From positions 1 to 36,221 of the forward strand of contig CANFED010000004.1 in NCBI GenBank assembly GCA_947445995.1: a stretch of DNA of 36,221 nt, read 5' to 3'. This stretch comes from Oxalobacteraceae bacterium (lineage in GTDB: Bacteria > Pseudomonadota > Gammaproteobacteria > Burkholderiales > Burkholderiaceae_D). The stretch's first letter is position 1. Each line of letters opens with the position of its first letter. This document shows positions 1-10,034 of the stretch, one piece after another. The notes beneath the pieces are model-generated. The model did not search any database. It was not told the origin of the DNA and was given only the letters and a program-made list of their open reading frames with translations. The translations under genes were made by a program, and so were the position numbers.

Positions 1-264
1 GCCGACGTCGTCGGCGAGTTTGATGACAATGCGTTGCTCAATACCTTCGGACGTAGCGGATTGGGACTGTTTCCGGCTCCGTCCGCATTGGCTGATGATG
101 TTGCCGCGCAATTTGGGGCGATTCCGGTTGGACCGTTACGGGGCGTCAAGGAACAGTTCTACGCGATTTCAAACGAGCGCAAGATCAAGCATCCTGCGGT
201 CGAAGCTATCCTGTCAGCGATTCAGTGCGAGGATATTGCCGGCGGTCACAAAGAACTCACATAA
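1..264 (+). CDS. nhaR: LysR-family transcriptional regulator, NhaR-like, C-terminal fragment (5' truncated by window edge)
   Basis: Frame 1 is open from base 1: ADVVGEFDDNALLNTFGRSGLGLFPAPSALADDVAAQFGA...KEQFYAISNERKIKHPAVEAIL resembles the NhaR effector-domain C-terminus; stop at 262-264. Confidence 0.75.
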   Translation, partial: ADVVGEFDDNALLNTFGRSGLGLFPAPSALADDVAAQFGAIPVGPLRGVKEQFYAISNERKIKHPAVEAILSAIQCEDIAGGHKELT

Positions 265-845
265 GACCGGATGCCTGCCAACAGCATTTCTACCGCCATG
301 GCCGTCAGGATCAATCCCATCAACCGTTCAAACGCCAGCATGGCTCGCACGCCGAGCACTTGCTGCATGCGCTCGGCACCCAACAACACTGCCAGCCAGA
401 CCAGGGCAACTGCCGATAGCGCTGCGACATGCAGGAGCACATCAGCGGTGGTGTCGGAAGAAAACAGCAGTACTGTTGCCAGTGCAGACGGTCCGGCCAG
501 TGCAGGGATCGCGAGTGGCACGATGAACGGTTCGCTGTCGCTGTCAGTGTCACCAAGCACGCCGCCGGGTTGCGGAAATACCATTCTCAAGGCGATCAGG
601 AACAGGATCACCCCACCACCAATGCGTAGTGCAATTTCAGATAATTGCAATGCATTGAGAAAGTGCCTTCCAAAAAACATGAAGAGCAGCAACAAAAGGA
701 AGGCGATCAGGCATTCGCGCACCACGACGCGCCAGCGACGTTCGCGTGGTACTACCCTTAGTGCGCTGACGAATAGCGGGACATTTCCGAAAGGATCAGT
801 GACTAGCAATAGCAGGATGAATGCCTGAAAGAAAGTATTGGACAT
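246..845 (-). CDS. MarC family integral membrane protein
   Basis: 199 aa, multi-TM, starts MSNTFFQAFILLLLVTDPFGNVPLFVSAL; contains LAIPALAGPSALATVLLFSS, typical of MarC/YhgN. Confidence 0.88.
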   Translation of the reverse strand: MSNTFFQAFILLLLVTDPFGNVPLFVSALRVVPRERRWRVVVRECLIAFLLLLLFMFFGRHFLNALQLSEIALRIGGGVILFLIALRMVFPQPGGVLGDTDSDSEPFIVPLAIPALAGPSALATVLLFSSDTTADVLLHVAALSAVALVWLAVLLGAERMQQVLGVRAMLAFERLMGLILTAMAVEMLLAGIRSYVSSL

Positions 846-902
846 GAAGTAAGTTTGAGAATGATCAAATGCATTGTAAATCGCGCATGGTACGTCAATG
901 CG

Positions 903-1913
903 TCATGAACGTAGCATTCCGTCACCGTCCTGTGTCATCCGGCATCGACATTCCGGATAGCCGGTGCAGCGCCAGAATGATTTGAAGTCACCGCTGCGCA
1001 AGTCCATTTTGCGTGAGCACGCCGGGCAAGTTGGACTGCGGAAGTCACCTTTTACCGCCAGTTGCAGCAGCATTTCTTGTTGGTTTTGTGGCAATTTCAG
1101 AATCCGCTCAAGGAGGGTGGGGCCATCGATTAACGTGATATTGAGAGTTTGGGCTATTTCAACGGCGTCCACGCTGAAATGACCTGCGGTCAGGAAGAAA
1201 GACTGTTGAACGCCATGACGCTGCTGTGCAGTATGGAGTGCGCGTATGCGATCGACCTGAATAGTGACTTCACCGCCCACAGTGCAGGCGATGGCATTCA
1301 TGGCGGTCGATCCTTCTTGCCAGATTTGCAGGCTCGCAGCACTGTCGGGTGCACTCACAAGCGGGCGTACCTTGAGCTTGATCGCATCAAAAAAACTGCG
1401 GCAAACATCTTCGAAACGTCGCCATTCAAATTCCTGCAGTAGCTCCAGGCTCCATTCTGTCAATGGGACGGCAGATCTGGATAGTTTGTGGTCCGACGGA
1501 ACGTCGATCGCCGGTATCGGCATGATCAAGCTCGGATGTCGTTCAGTGCTGGGGATACGTTCTCGCGTGTCATGGTTGGTGCTAGCCCATCTGCTATTGC
1601 TATCCGGTTGTCGCCACTGGCCCTGCATCGTTGACTCGCGGGTTTGTCGTATGGTGCTTGTTTGACCTGGTCGACCAGAGCGCCGTGCAGGCCGGTATTT
1701 GCGTAGACGCCCTACGAGCAGCACAAGCCACAAGCCCAGGGATACCAACCAGATTGCCAGCAGCGATTGTAATATCCAGTCAACCTGTTCCGGTGTCAGC
1801 GCCGGTAACAGCGTCGGCAGCTCGCGTCGGGTCACCACGTAGCCGATTCCAACGAGAACCATCACTAAGGTGATGACCAGGAAAACGGCACTACGATGGC
1901 GACCATGATTCAT
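903..1913 (-). CDS. Membrane-anchored Mrr-like (restriction-endonuclease-fold) protein with C-terminal topoisomerase-type C4 zinc finger
   Basis: 336 aa; two N-terminal hydrophobic helices; LLQEFEWRRFEDVCRSFFDA resembles the Mrr_cat start; C-terminal CPACSRKMDLRSGDFKSFWRCTGYPECRCR zinc finger. Confidence 0.75.
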   Translation of the reverse strand: MNHGRHRSAVFLVITLVMVLVGIGYVVTRRELPTLLPALTPEQVDWILQSLLAIWLVSLGLWLVLLVGRLRKYRPARRSGRPGQTSTIRQTRESTMQGQWRQPDSNSRWASTNHDTRERIPSTERHPSLIMPIPAIDVPSDHKLSRSAVPLTEWSLELLQEFEWRRFEDVCRSFFDAIKLKVRPLVSAPDSAASLQIWQEGSTAMNAIACTVGGEVTIQVDRIRALHTAQQRHGVQQSFFLTAGHFSVDAVEIAQTLNITLIDGPTLLERILKLPQNQQEMLLQLAVKGDFRSPTCPACSRKMDLRSGDFKSFWRCTGYPECRCRMTQDGDGMLRS

Positions 1914-2255
1914 CTGTTTGTCTCCGTCTTGGATGACTACCTTGAATATCAGATAGCTTATCTCTTTGTAGCACGAAAGAAGTTGTTAAAAATAAATCTA
2001 TTGCACTTGCTGCAACGGTCTTCCTCAATTAATTACGGGCTTTTTGATGACATCAGGGTTCTTGTCACGCATTGACTTGCACTTGGAAAGACTTCGTACA
2101 GTCAGCTAATGTCGACATGAAAAAACACATCGAATCGATAGTCATCAATGCCGTTCATAGCAGCAACCATCGAACGGAAAACCAAGTGCCGGGTGGTGCC
2201 GAACTTGGTTTTACTTCATTCGATGGCTTTTCGCCAAGGTTGGTTCTGGCCTTGT

Positions 2256-2762
2256 TCAGTATTTACCGATGAAATCACGTTTGCCAATTTCGATGCCGTT
2301 ATGCCGCAGGATGGCGTAGGCGGTTGTTACGTGAAAGAAAAATTGTGGCAGTGAGTAATGGAGCAAGTAGGTCTGGCCTTTGAATGACTTGCTGTTAGGG
2401 CCGGAGCTGGTCGTGATATCGCGGTCTTCGCTACCATCGATTTGTGAGGCGGGCAACGAGCCGATGAAGGCCAGCGTCTTGGCGATACGTGCCTTGAGTT
2501 CGGCAAAGGTCTGTTCCGTATCATCGTACTTTGGCACCTCGACGCCCGCCAGACGAGCGCAGCTGCCCTTGGCAAAATCTGCCGCAATCAGGACTTGGCG
2601 TGTCAGCGCGAACATGTCGGGGAACAGTCGCGATTGCAAGAGCGCATTCGGATCGATTTTCTTGTCATTGGCATGCGTTTCGGCTTTATCGAGCAAGTCG
2701 GTCAGGCTGTTGAGCATTTGAGTGAACACGGGAACGGAAGCGGCATACATTGAAATAGTCAT
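2256..2762 (-). CDS. DUF1993 family protein
   Basis: MTISMYAASVPVFTQMLNSLTDLLDKAETHA...GPNSKSFKGQTYLLHYSLPQFFFHVTTAYAILRHNGIEIGKRDFIG; start chosen at the internal Met of the ORF. Confidence 0.82.
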   Translation of the reverse strand: MTISMYAASVPVFTQMLNSLTDLLDKAETHANDKKIDPNALLQSRLFPDMFALTRQVLIAADFAKGSCARLAGVEVPKYDDTEQTFAELKARIAKTLAFIGSLPASQIDGSEDRDITTSSGPNSKSFKGQTYLLHYSLPQFFFHVTTAYAILRHNGIEIGKRDFIGKY

Positions 2763-2874
2763 TCTGATCTCCTGAAAAAGTCTGCGGATGATAGCGCACT
2801 GCTGGTGTCGATGTGGCATGCAGATCGGTCTTCTGCGGTACGATACAAAACCGAAAAGTCACGCCAGAGAACCT

Positions 2875-5133
2875 ATGCCGAACACCCCGCCGAAAAAAAA
2901 ATCCCGCCGTTACTTCCTGCTCGGTGCCCTCGGTGTAACCGGCGCACTGACGGTTGGCTGGGGGCTGATGCCGCCGCGCCAGCGTCAGGAAGGCAGCGCG
3001 CCGCTGCCGGTCGTTGATGGGGAAGTCGCGCTCAACGGTTGGATCAAGATCGGTCGAGACGGCGTGGTCACGGTCGCCGTGCATCGCAGTGAAATGGGCC
3101 AGGGTGTTCACACCGCGTTACCGATGCTGGTGGCGGAAGAACTCGATGTGCCGCTGTCAATGGTGCGCATCATGCAGGCACCGATCGATAAAATTTATGG
3201 CAATGTCACGATGCTGGCTGATGGTCTGCCTTTCCATCCGGACGATAACGGACTCGTCAAGCGCAGCGCGCAGTGGCTGACGGCGAAGGTAGCACGCGAG
3301 CTCGGTTTGATGGTTACCGGTGGTTCCTCTAGCGTTAAGGATGCATGGGGACCAATGCGTGAAGCCGGTGCGACGGCGCGTGCGATGCTAGTCGCTGCCG
3401 CTGCGCAACAATGGAAGGTGCCGGATACGGAATGCTTGACCGAGGTCGGCGTGGTGAGTCACGCGAGCGGCAAGCGCGCGACGTACGGTGAGCTGGTCGA
3501 GGCGGCAGTCCACAGCAACCCCGGATCGATTTCGTTGCGACAGCCGGCGCAATTCAAGCTGATCGGTACGCCGCAACCGAGGCGCGATTCTGCCGTCAAG
3601 GTCGATGGCAGCGCCATCTTCGGGCTCGATGTGCGGCCACCCGGCATGGTCTATGCTGCGGTCCGGATGTCACCGACCATAGGCGGTCGTGTCGGACAGT
3701 TTGTCGACGGTGCGGTCCGGGCGATGCCGGGCGTACTGCAGGTGGTGGATTTTTCGGCTGCAGCGGCTGGCGTGGCCGGCGTTGCCGTAATTGCCAAATC
3801 GTTCTGGCAGGCACAACTGGCGGTCAAGGCATTACCGCTGGACTGGGTTGCCGGTCCGAATGCAGCACTCAAGACGGCCGATGTGTTTGCCGATCTCGCC
3901 GCCAAGCTCGATAGCGAGTCGGGCTATGTTTATCACTCTGCCGGCGACATGGCGCTGGCCGGCAAGGCGGTCAAGACCCTGCAGGTTGAGTATCGTGCGC
4001 CGTTTCTGGCGCATGCCACGATGGAGCCGATCAATTGCACTGCCCAGGTTCGGGATGGCAAGGTGACCTTGTGGGCGTCGACCCAGGTGCCGAGCATTGC
4101 CCAGGCGGTGGCTGCGCGGGTGGCTGGTGTCGACAAGGAGCAGGTCACGGTGCATGTCACTTATCTGGGCGGTGGCTTTGGTCGCCGGCTCGAAATCGAC
4201 ATGGTGGCGCAGGCAGTGGCAATTGCGCTGGCGGCGGCGGGCGCGCCAGTACAGGTGATCTGGTCGCGCGAAGAAGATGTCATGCACGACATGTATCGGC
4301 CAGCGGCATTGGCGCGGTTCTCCGCGGCGATTGACAGCAGTGGTCAGGTCATCGCTTACGATTGCAAGTCGGCATCGGGTTCGATCACGCAGCAAGTACT
4401 CAAGCGTACCTTCGGGTTGCCTTCCGGTGGCCCCGACAAGACCACGGTTGAGGGTGAATTCGACATGCCCTATGAGTTCCCGAATCAGCGCATTGCCCAC
4501 GTTATCGCACCGACTGCGGTGCCGATTGGTTACTGGCGCTCGGTCGGGCACTCGCACAACGCGTTTTTCACCGAAAGTTTCATCGATGAAATCGCGCTCG
4601 CAGTGGGCAAGGACGAAGTCGTTTTCCGGCGTGAGCTGCTGAAAAACCATCCGCGTCATCTGGCGGTACTCGATGCGGCACTTGCCAAAGCCGGTACTGC
4701 GCCAGCCGGCCGCGCTCACGGCGTGGCCCTGCATCAATCATTTGGCAGTATCGTTGCGGAGGTGGCGGAAGTCTCGATCAAGGCGCGCACGATCCATGTG
4801 CACCGCGTGGTCTGTGCCGTCGATTGCGGTATCGCTGTCAATCCGAATCTGATTGCTCAGCAAATGGAATCAGCTGTCATTTTTGGCTTGAGCGCTGCAC
4901 TCTTTGGCGAAATCACGCTGCAGAACGGTCAGGTGCAGGAAGATAACTTCAGTAATTACCCGGTCGTGCGGATGTACCAGGCGCCACTGGTGGAGACGGT
5001 CATCATCGCCAGTAGCGAAGCGCCCGAGGGAATTGGCGAGCCTGGCGTACCGCCGATTGCACCTGCTGTGGCGAACGCAATCTTTAAACTGACTGGTACC
5101 CGCTTGCGCACTTTGCCATTGCAACTGGGCTGA
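2875..5133 (+). CDS. Xanthine dehydrogenase family molybdopterin-binding (large) subunit, Tat-exported (IorB-like)
   Basis: Twin-arginine leader [67 protein letters not shown]-terminal [18 protein letters not shown] with the conserved Glu. Confidence 0.9.
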   Translation: MPNTPPKKKSRRYFLLGALGVTGALTVGWGLMPPRQRQEGSAPLPVVDGEVALNGWIKIGRDGVVTVAVHRSEMGQGVHTALPMLVAEELDVPLSMVRIMQAPIDKIYGNVTMLADGLPFHPDDNGLVKRSAQWLTAKVARELGLMVTGGSSSVKDAWGPMREAGATARAMLVAAAAQQWKVPDTECLTEVGVVSHASGKRATYGELVEAAVHSNPGSISLRQPAQFKLIGTPQPRRDSAVKVDGSAIFGLDVRPPGMVYAAVRMSPTIGGRVGQFVDGAVRAMPGVLQVVDFSAAAAGVAGVAVIAKSFWQAQLAVKALPLDWVAGPNAALKTADVFADLAAKLDSESGYVYHSAGDMALAGKAVKTLQVEYRAPFLAHATMEPINCTAQVRDGKVTLWASTQVPSIAQAVAARVAGVDKEQVTVHVTYLGGGFGRRLEIDMVAQAVAIALAAAGAPVQVIWSREEDVMHDMYRPAALARFSAAIDSSGQVIAYDCKSASGSITQQVLKRTFGLPSGGPDKTTVEGEFDMPYEFPNQRIAHVIAPTAVPIGYWRSVGHSHNAFFTESFIDEIALAVGKDEVVFRRELLKNHPRHLAVLDAALAKAGTAPAGRAHGVALHQSFGSIVAEVAEVSIKARTIHVHRVVCAVDCGIAVNPNLIAQQMESAVIFGLSAALFGEITLQNGQVQEDNFSNYPVVRMYQAPLVETVIIASSEAPEGIGEPGVPPIAPAVANAIFKLTGTRLRTLPLQLG

Positions 5134-5153
5134 GCTGAACTGAGCTGAGTGGC

Positions 5154-5570
5154 TCAGTCGGCGGCGTCATCGAGCAGGTGCTGTAAATGGAAGCGCTGCT
5201 CGTGAGCGTGGCTGACGGCGATGTTGGCCAGTTCTTCGCCTGACAGCGCTGCTTGCGCCTGTACCAGCCGGTCAGCCAGTTGCAGACCAGGCTGGACACT
5301 GCCAAAAAAGGCAACATGAGCGTTGCGCTGTACAAGCAGCGTCGGAAAATTCTCCACTTCGATATCGCCCAGCAAGTCGGCCTGATCTTCGATATCGATC
5401 CACAAGAAGCGTTTGTCGGGATGGCGTACAGCCAGTTCATCGAATTGCGGGCGGTAGTCGCGGCAGACATCGCACCAGGCCGCGCACAGGCAGGCGACCA
5501 GCAGGTCGTCGCTGCGCAGCCATTGCTGCAACTGGGGGAGGGTGTCGGCGTTCAAGGTCAGGATAGTCAT
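5154..5570 (-). CDS. Thioredoxin-like family protein
   Basis: MTILTLNADTLPQLQQWLRSDDLLVACLCAAWCDVCRDYRPQFDELA with a WCxxC motif; cis-Pro context VENFPTLLV. Confidence 0.85.
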   Translation of the reverse strand: MTILTLNADTLPQLQQWLRSDDLLVACLCAAWCDVCRDYRPQFDELAVRHPDKRFLWIDIEDQADLLGDIEVENFPTLLVQRNAHVAFFGSVQPGLQLADRLVQAQAALSGEELANIAVSHAHEQRFHLQHLLDDAAD

Positions 5571-5699
5571 GGAGCAGAGGGCGAATAGCAAAAGCATCAT
5601 CGTAATGCATGTCGCTACTTTTTCACCAGTGCATGGGGGCGGACCGTGCATTTGAGCGATTCGATCGCTCGCGCCACCGCGCGCGGTAAAATACGCGCC

Positions 5700-6398
5700 A
5701 TGCCAACCATCCTCGCCATCGATACCTCTTCCGAGTCTGCCTCCGTCGCCCTGCTGCACGGTTCTGTCATCCTGAGCCGTCTGGCCAGCGGCCCGCAAAC
5801 TCACTCTCAAACTCTCTTGCCGATGGTGCAGCAAGTCTTGCAGGAAGCCGGGCTTGCTCTGGCCGATTGTTCCGCCATTGCCTTTGGAGCCGGTCCGGGG
5901 TCCTTCACCGGCGTACGCACCGCGTGCGGTGTGGTGCAAGGCCTGGCCTTCGGTGCCGATCGTCCGGTTGTTGCCGTCAGTACGCTCGAAGCGATGGCGC
6001 TCGCCTGCCATGAACAGACCGGTGCCAGTGCAGTCGTGGCCATGCTTGATGCCAGGATGGGGGAAGTGTATTGGGCGCAATATCGTTTTACACCGACGCT
6101 TGAGATCGTCATTGCACCTTGCCTGTCAGCGCCTGACAATGTCTTGCCGATCGGTGCCGTCACCGCTTGCGGGAATGGCGTATCGGCTTATGCCGCGCAA
6201 TTTGCCGGTCGCCCATTCATGCAGGATGCCCGTGCGGACCTGATGCCGCATGCGGCCCAGGTCGCGTCGCTGGCACGGGTGGCGCTGGCCGCCGGATTGC
6301 AAGTGGCGGCGCGCGATGCCCAACCCATTTATTTACGCAACAAGATTGCGCTGACTACCGCAGAGCGTCTGTTGAAAAGCCAGCAGGCTGCGGCATGA
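5700..6398 (+). CDS. tsaB: tRNA threonylcarbamoyladenosine biosynthesis protein TsaB
   Basis: MPTILAIDTSSESASVALLHG...FGAGPGSFTGVRTACGVVQGLAFG; classic TsaB motifs; ATGA overlap with rimI. Confidence 0.93.
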   Translation: MPTILAIDTSSESASVALLHGSVILSRLASGPQTHSQTLLPMVQQVLQEAGLALADCSAIAFGAGPGSFTGVRTACGVVQGLAFGADRPVVAVSTLEAMALACHEQTGASAVVAMLDARMGEVYWAQYRFTPTLEIVIAPCLSAPDNVLPIGAVTACGNGVSAYAAQFAGRPFMQDARADLMPHAAQVASLARVALAAGLQVAARDAQPIYLRNKIALTTAERLLKSQQAAA

Positions 6399-6886
6399 AT
6401 CTGGTGATTCGCCCGGAGCGGGTACCGTATCAGGACCCGTCGTTGCAGTTCCGGCGGATGACCGAGCAGGACCTCGACGAAGTCGTCGCGATCGAAGACG
6501 CGGTGTATCCGCATCCGTGGTCACGTGGCAATTTTATCGATTCGATTCGCAGTGACTACCAGGCTTGGGTACTGCGCGACGGAACGGGTAGGTTGCTCGG
6601 TTACTTCCTGTTGATGTTTGCAGTCGATGAAGTACATTTGCTCAATATTTCGGTGCGAGGTGATTTGCATGGACGCGGCCTCGGTCGCTACCAGTTGCAG
6701 AAAATCGTCGCGTTGGGACAGCAGGGAGGGATGCAGTCGGTACTTCTGGAAGTGCGTCCATCGAATGTGCGGGCACTGGAGGTCTACGAACGCTATGGCT
6801 TTGTGCGGATCGGGTTGCGCAAGAATTATTATCCGGCCGGTATTGCTGGCCGCGAGGATGCGATCGTGATGCGGTTGACGCCATGA
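6395..6886 (+). CDS. rimI: Ribosomal protein alanine N-acetyltransferase (GNAT)
   Basis: RRMTEQDLDEVVAIEDAVYPHPWSRGNFIDSI...LLEVRPSNVRALEVYERYGFVRIGLRKNYYP. Confidence 0.92.
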   Translation: MNLVIRPERVPYQDPSLQFRRMTEQDLDEVVAIEDAVYPHPWSRGNFIDSIRSDYQAWVLRDGTGRLLGYFLLMFAVDEVHLLNISVRGDLHGRGLGRYQLQKIVALGQQGGMQSVLLEVRPSNVRALEVYERYGFVRIGLRKNYYPAGIAGREDAIVMRLTP

Positions 6887-7818
6887 TGCCGGCAGACGGG
6901 CGCATGGTGCGCCGTGCCAGATTCTTGCAAGAACTGGGTATTGGTCCTGTCTGGGTGCCGCGTCACGGAAATGGGCAGATGGTATCCATTGAGGTGCCAG
7001 TTACCGTGCCAGCGGGCGTGCCGACGCCGACCGCTGCGGCGGTGCCCGTGCCGGTAGCGCCATCTGCTGCAATGGTTGCTGCGCCGGTCATTGCTAAGCT
7101 GGAAAAGGTCGATTCGGCATGGGACGATGTGCCTGCGCCAATGCCAGTTCGGGCGAGCGTTGCTGCTGCTCCTGCTCCCGCCACGCCGGTTCCGGCCGCG
7201 CCCAACGATGACGGTGCTGCCGCCATTGCCAGCATGTCGTGGCAAGAACTCGATATTGCCGTCGCCAGTTGTACCCGCTGTCCGCTGTGCAGGAACCGCA
7301 AGCAGGCGGTGCTCGGTGCCGGTGACCAAAAAGCCGGCTGGTTGTTCGTCGGCGAAGGCCCAGGTCACGTTGAGGATCAGCAGGGTGAGCCGTTCGTCGG
7401 TCCTGCAGGCAAACTGCTAGACAGCATGCTGCTCGCACTTGACTTGCGTCGCGGCGAAAATAGTTATCTGGCCAATGCGGTCAAATGTCGTCCGGTGGAT
7501 GCCGACGGCAAGGACCGACCGCCGAGCGCAGACGAAAGCGCCGCCTGCCGACCCTATCTCGAACGTCAGATCACCTTGCTCAAGCCAGCCGTCATCGTCG
7601 CACTTGGGAAAGTAGCTGCCTTGTCGCTGCTTGGTGGCGATCCGAAAATCGCTGTCGCCGCATTGCGGGAACACACTCACCGCTACGGCAACATCCCTGT
7701 TGTGGTCACTTATCACCCTGCCTATCTGCTGCGCAAGCCGCTCGACAAAGCCAAATCATGGCGCGACCTGTGCCTTGCGGCGCAGGCCTATGCCAACGAC
7801 GGACAACTTGCAGTCTGA
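6883..7818 (+). CDS. Uracil-DNA glycosylase, Fe-S family-4-like, with Ala/Pro/Val-rich N-terminal extension
   Basis: CTRCPLCRNRKQAVLGAGDQKAGWLFVGEGPGHVEDQQGEPFVGPAGKLLDSML...TYHPAYLLRKPLDK; starts overlapping the rimI stop. Confidence 0.9.
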   Translation: MMPADGRMVRRARFLQELGIGPVWVPRHGNGQMVSIEVPVTVPAGVPTPTAAAVPVPVAPSAAMVAAPVIAKLEKVDSAWDDVPAPMPVRASVAAAPAPATPVPAAPNDDGAAAIASMSWQELDIAVASCTRCPLCRNRKQAVLGAGDQKAGWLFVGEGPGHVEDQQGEPFVGPAGKLLDSMLLALDLRRGENSYLANAVKCRPVDADGKDRPPSADESAACRPYLERQITLLKPAVIVALGKVAALSLLGGDPKIAVAALREHTHRYGNIPVVVTYHPAYLLRKPLDKAKSWRDLCLAAQAYANDGQLAV

Positions 7819-8761
7819 GCCCTTTCAGGCAGCTTTTCATGCGCGCTGGGCGGGCTTGCGCGACCCCCACGTGCGGGCGCTGGCCTGGCTGCTTGATGCG
7901 CCCGATCTGCTCGATCCTGCCGCCTTGCAATGGCAAGGCAAGATTGCCACGCTGACGCCGGCCACCGATCTCGCTACGTGGTTGGCAGTGCTTGATCGCG
8001 CACCAGAAAATTTGCATGCGTTTCTGATGCTGCGTCCCTACGAGCGGCTCGGCCGGTATGCCGAAAAGTTGCTGGCGTTTTATTTTTTTCGACAAGGCAT
8101 GCTGGTGGCGCATGGCGTGCAAGTCCAGTCTGGAAAAAACCAGACTATCGGTGAATTTGACTACTTGTTGCAGAATGCCGGACAGTTTGAACACTGGGAA
8201 TTCGCGACCAAGCTGTACTTGCTTGAAGGTAGCGCCGATGGCGATTATTTTGTCGGACCTAACCTGGCCGATACGCTGGGAACAAAAATGCGCAAGATCC
8301 TTGATCGACAGCTTGCGCTCGGCCAGCATCCGGATGCCCAACTGCATTTGCCAGCACCGATTGAAAGGGCTTGCGCGCTGATCAAGGGATGGCTGTTTTA
8401 TCACGGCAACGATCAGGCTTCACTCGCGCTGGGCGTGCGCGCCGATCACTGTCGCGGCTTCTGGTGTGCTCAGGCCGATGCCGGTCAGCTGGATGCGGAA
8501 TGTTTTGTGTTGTTGCCGAGGTTGTCGTGGCTGGCACCGCTGCAGATCGAGATCGACCAGGCGGTCGACAAGGTCGCGATGGTCGCTGCGCTGGAAGCGC
8601 ACTTTGCGCAGACTTCGACGCCGGTATTGGTTTCGTTGTTGCGTACGGTCGATGGCCTTGCGCAGGAAACCAGACGTGGATTCATCGTGCCGGACGACTG
8701 GCGCGAGCGTGCGGGCCAGCGCGCGCAGCGCGCCTTCATCGCCAGTCGTAGCCGAAGCTAG
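7790..8761 (+). CDS. DUF1853 family protein
   Basis: ORF from internal ATG MPTTDNLQSEPFQAAFHARWAGLRDPHVRALAWLLDAPDLL...GQFEHWEFATKLYLL. Confidence 0.82.
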   Translation: MPTTDNLQSEPFQAAFHARWAGLRDPHVRALAWLLDAPDLLDPAALQWQGKIATLTPATDLATWLAVLDRAPENLHAFLMLRPYERLGRYAEKLLAFYFFRQGMLVAHGVQVQSGKNQTIGEFDYLLQNAGQFEHWEFATKLYLLEGSADGDYFVGPNLADTLGTKMRKILDRQLALGQHPDAQLHLPAPIERACALIKGWLFYHGNDQASLALGVRADHCRGFWCAQADAGQLDAECFVLLPRLSWLAPLQIEIDQAVDKVAMVAALEAHFAQTSTPVLVSLLRTVDGLAQETRRGFIVPDDWRERAGQRAQRAFIASRSRS

Positions 8762-8765
8762 CTGT

Positions 8766-10034
8766 TTAGTGTTTGTGTTCGCCGATCAGCGCCAGTGAGT
8801 CGAATTCCCGTTGATTGCGTTTGTGCTTGCGCATCACGACCAGCATCATCGAAGAGACGAAAAAGCCAAACAGGAAAATGACAATGTTCACGTTCAGATT
8901 CATTTTGATCATGATCGCGTACAGCACCAGCATGCCCAGCACCGACAGGTTTTCATTGAAGTTCTGGACCGCGATCGAGTGACCGGCGCTCATCAGTACA
9001 TGACCGCGATGCTGCAGCAGGGCATTCATCGGCACCACGAAATAGCCTGACATCGCACCGATCAGGATGAGCAGCGGATAGGCGAGCCAGACAGTCGTCA
9101 CTAATGTCATGGAAATCACCACTAGTCCCATCGCCACACCGAGCGGCATTACCGACAGGGATTTTTTAAGTGGCACGAAACGGGCCGCAGCGACCGCACC
9201 GATTGCCACGCCGACGGCGACCACACCTTGCAGGATGGCTGCGCGGTCGAGCGGAATATGGAGTGATTTTTCGGCCCATTTCAGGACGATGAATTGCAGC
9301 GTCGCGCCGGCACCCCAGAACAAGGTGGTGACCCCTAGTGAAATCTGGCCCAGCTTGTCTTTCCAGAGCGTCCTGTAGCAGTGCGCAAAATCACTGATCA
9401 AGCGCAGAGGATTACGCTCCTGATGCGCATAACGTGCACCGGTATCGGGGATTTTAAGATTAAATGCTGCGGCCAGCAGGTACGACAGTGCAATAACCGA
9501 CAGTGCTGCTTCCATCGGCGTATCAACACCGGTATCGATGAGAGGCATGTCGAACTGCAGCAGTGTGGCGGCGATCGTCGGATTGACCAGCGATCCGCCG
9601 AGCACCGTGCCGAAAATGATGGAGGCGATCGTCAGCCCCTCGATCCAGCCATTGGCCGCCACCAGTCGTTCCGCCGGTAGCAGTTCCGTCATGATGCCGT
9701 ACTTGGCTGGCGAGTACGCCGCTGCGCCGATGCCGACTACGGCGTACGACAATAGTGGATGCACCTGAAAAAACATCAGGCTGCAGCCGAAAACCTTGAC
9801 AAGGTTGGTGACGAACATCACACGCCCCTTGGGCATGGCATCGGCGAACGCCCCGACGAAGGCGGCCAGCAAGATGTAGGAGAGTGCAAAAAACAATTTC
9901 AGCAATGGCGTCATCCATTGCGGTGAGTGCATCTCTGCAAGGAGTGCGATCGCGGCTATCAGTAACGCGTTGTCGGCCAGCGAGGAAAAAAACTGCGCTG
10001 CCATGATGGTGTAAAAACCGCGATTCATACGCAT
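8766..10034 (-). CDS. lplT: Lysophospholipid transporter LplT (MFS)
   Basis: MNRGFYTIMAAQFFSSLADNALLIAAIALLAEM...VGAFADAMPKGRVMFVTNLVKVFG; about 12 hydrophobic segments. Confidence 0.9.
   Translation of the reverse strand: MRMNRGFYTIMAAQFFSSLADNALLIAAIALLAEMHSPQWMTPLLKLFFALSYILLAAFVGAFADAMPKGRVMFVTNLVKVFGCSLMFFQVHPLLSYAVVGIGAAAYSPAKYGIMTELLPAERLVAANGWIEGLTIASIIFGTVLGGSLVNPTIAATLLQFDMPLIDTGVDTPMEAALSVIALSYLLAAAFNLKIPDTGARYAHQERNPLRLISDFAHCYRTLWKDKLGQISLGVTTLFWGAGATLQFIVLKWAEKSLHIPLDRAAILQGVVAVGVAIGAVAAARFVPLKKSLSVMPLGVAMGLVVISMTLVTTVWLAYPLLILIGAMSGYFVVPMNALLQHRGHVLMSAGHSIAVQNFNENLSVLGMLVLYAIMIKMNLNVNIVIFLFGFFVSSMMLVVMRKHKRNQREFDSLALIGEHKH

Noticed and set aside
2072-2354. Small plus-strand ORFs (66 and 68 aa) in the 2.0-2.35 kb region
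   Set aside because: No ribosome-binding site or family similarity recognised; the second overlaps DUF1993 in antisense
3832-4737. 301-aa minus-strand ORF inside the molybdopterin oxidoreductase gene
   Set aside because: Low-complexity, His/Arg-rich shadow frame; the plus-strand protein has intact motifs throughout
5154-6080. 308-aa version of the thioredoxin-like ORF
   Set aside because: The first about 170 residues run antisense to tsaB and look non-coding; the start at 5570 gives a normal thioredoxin-like domain
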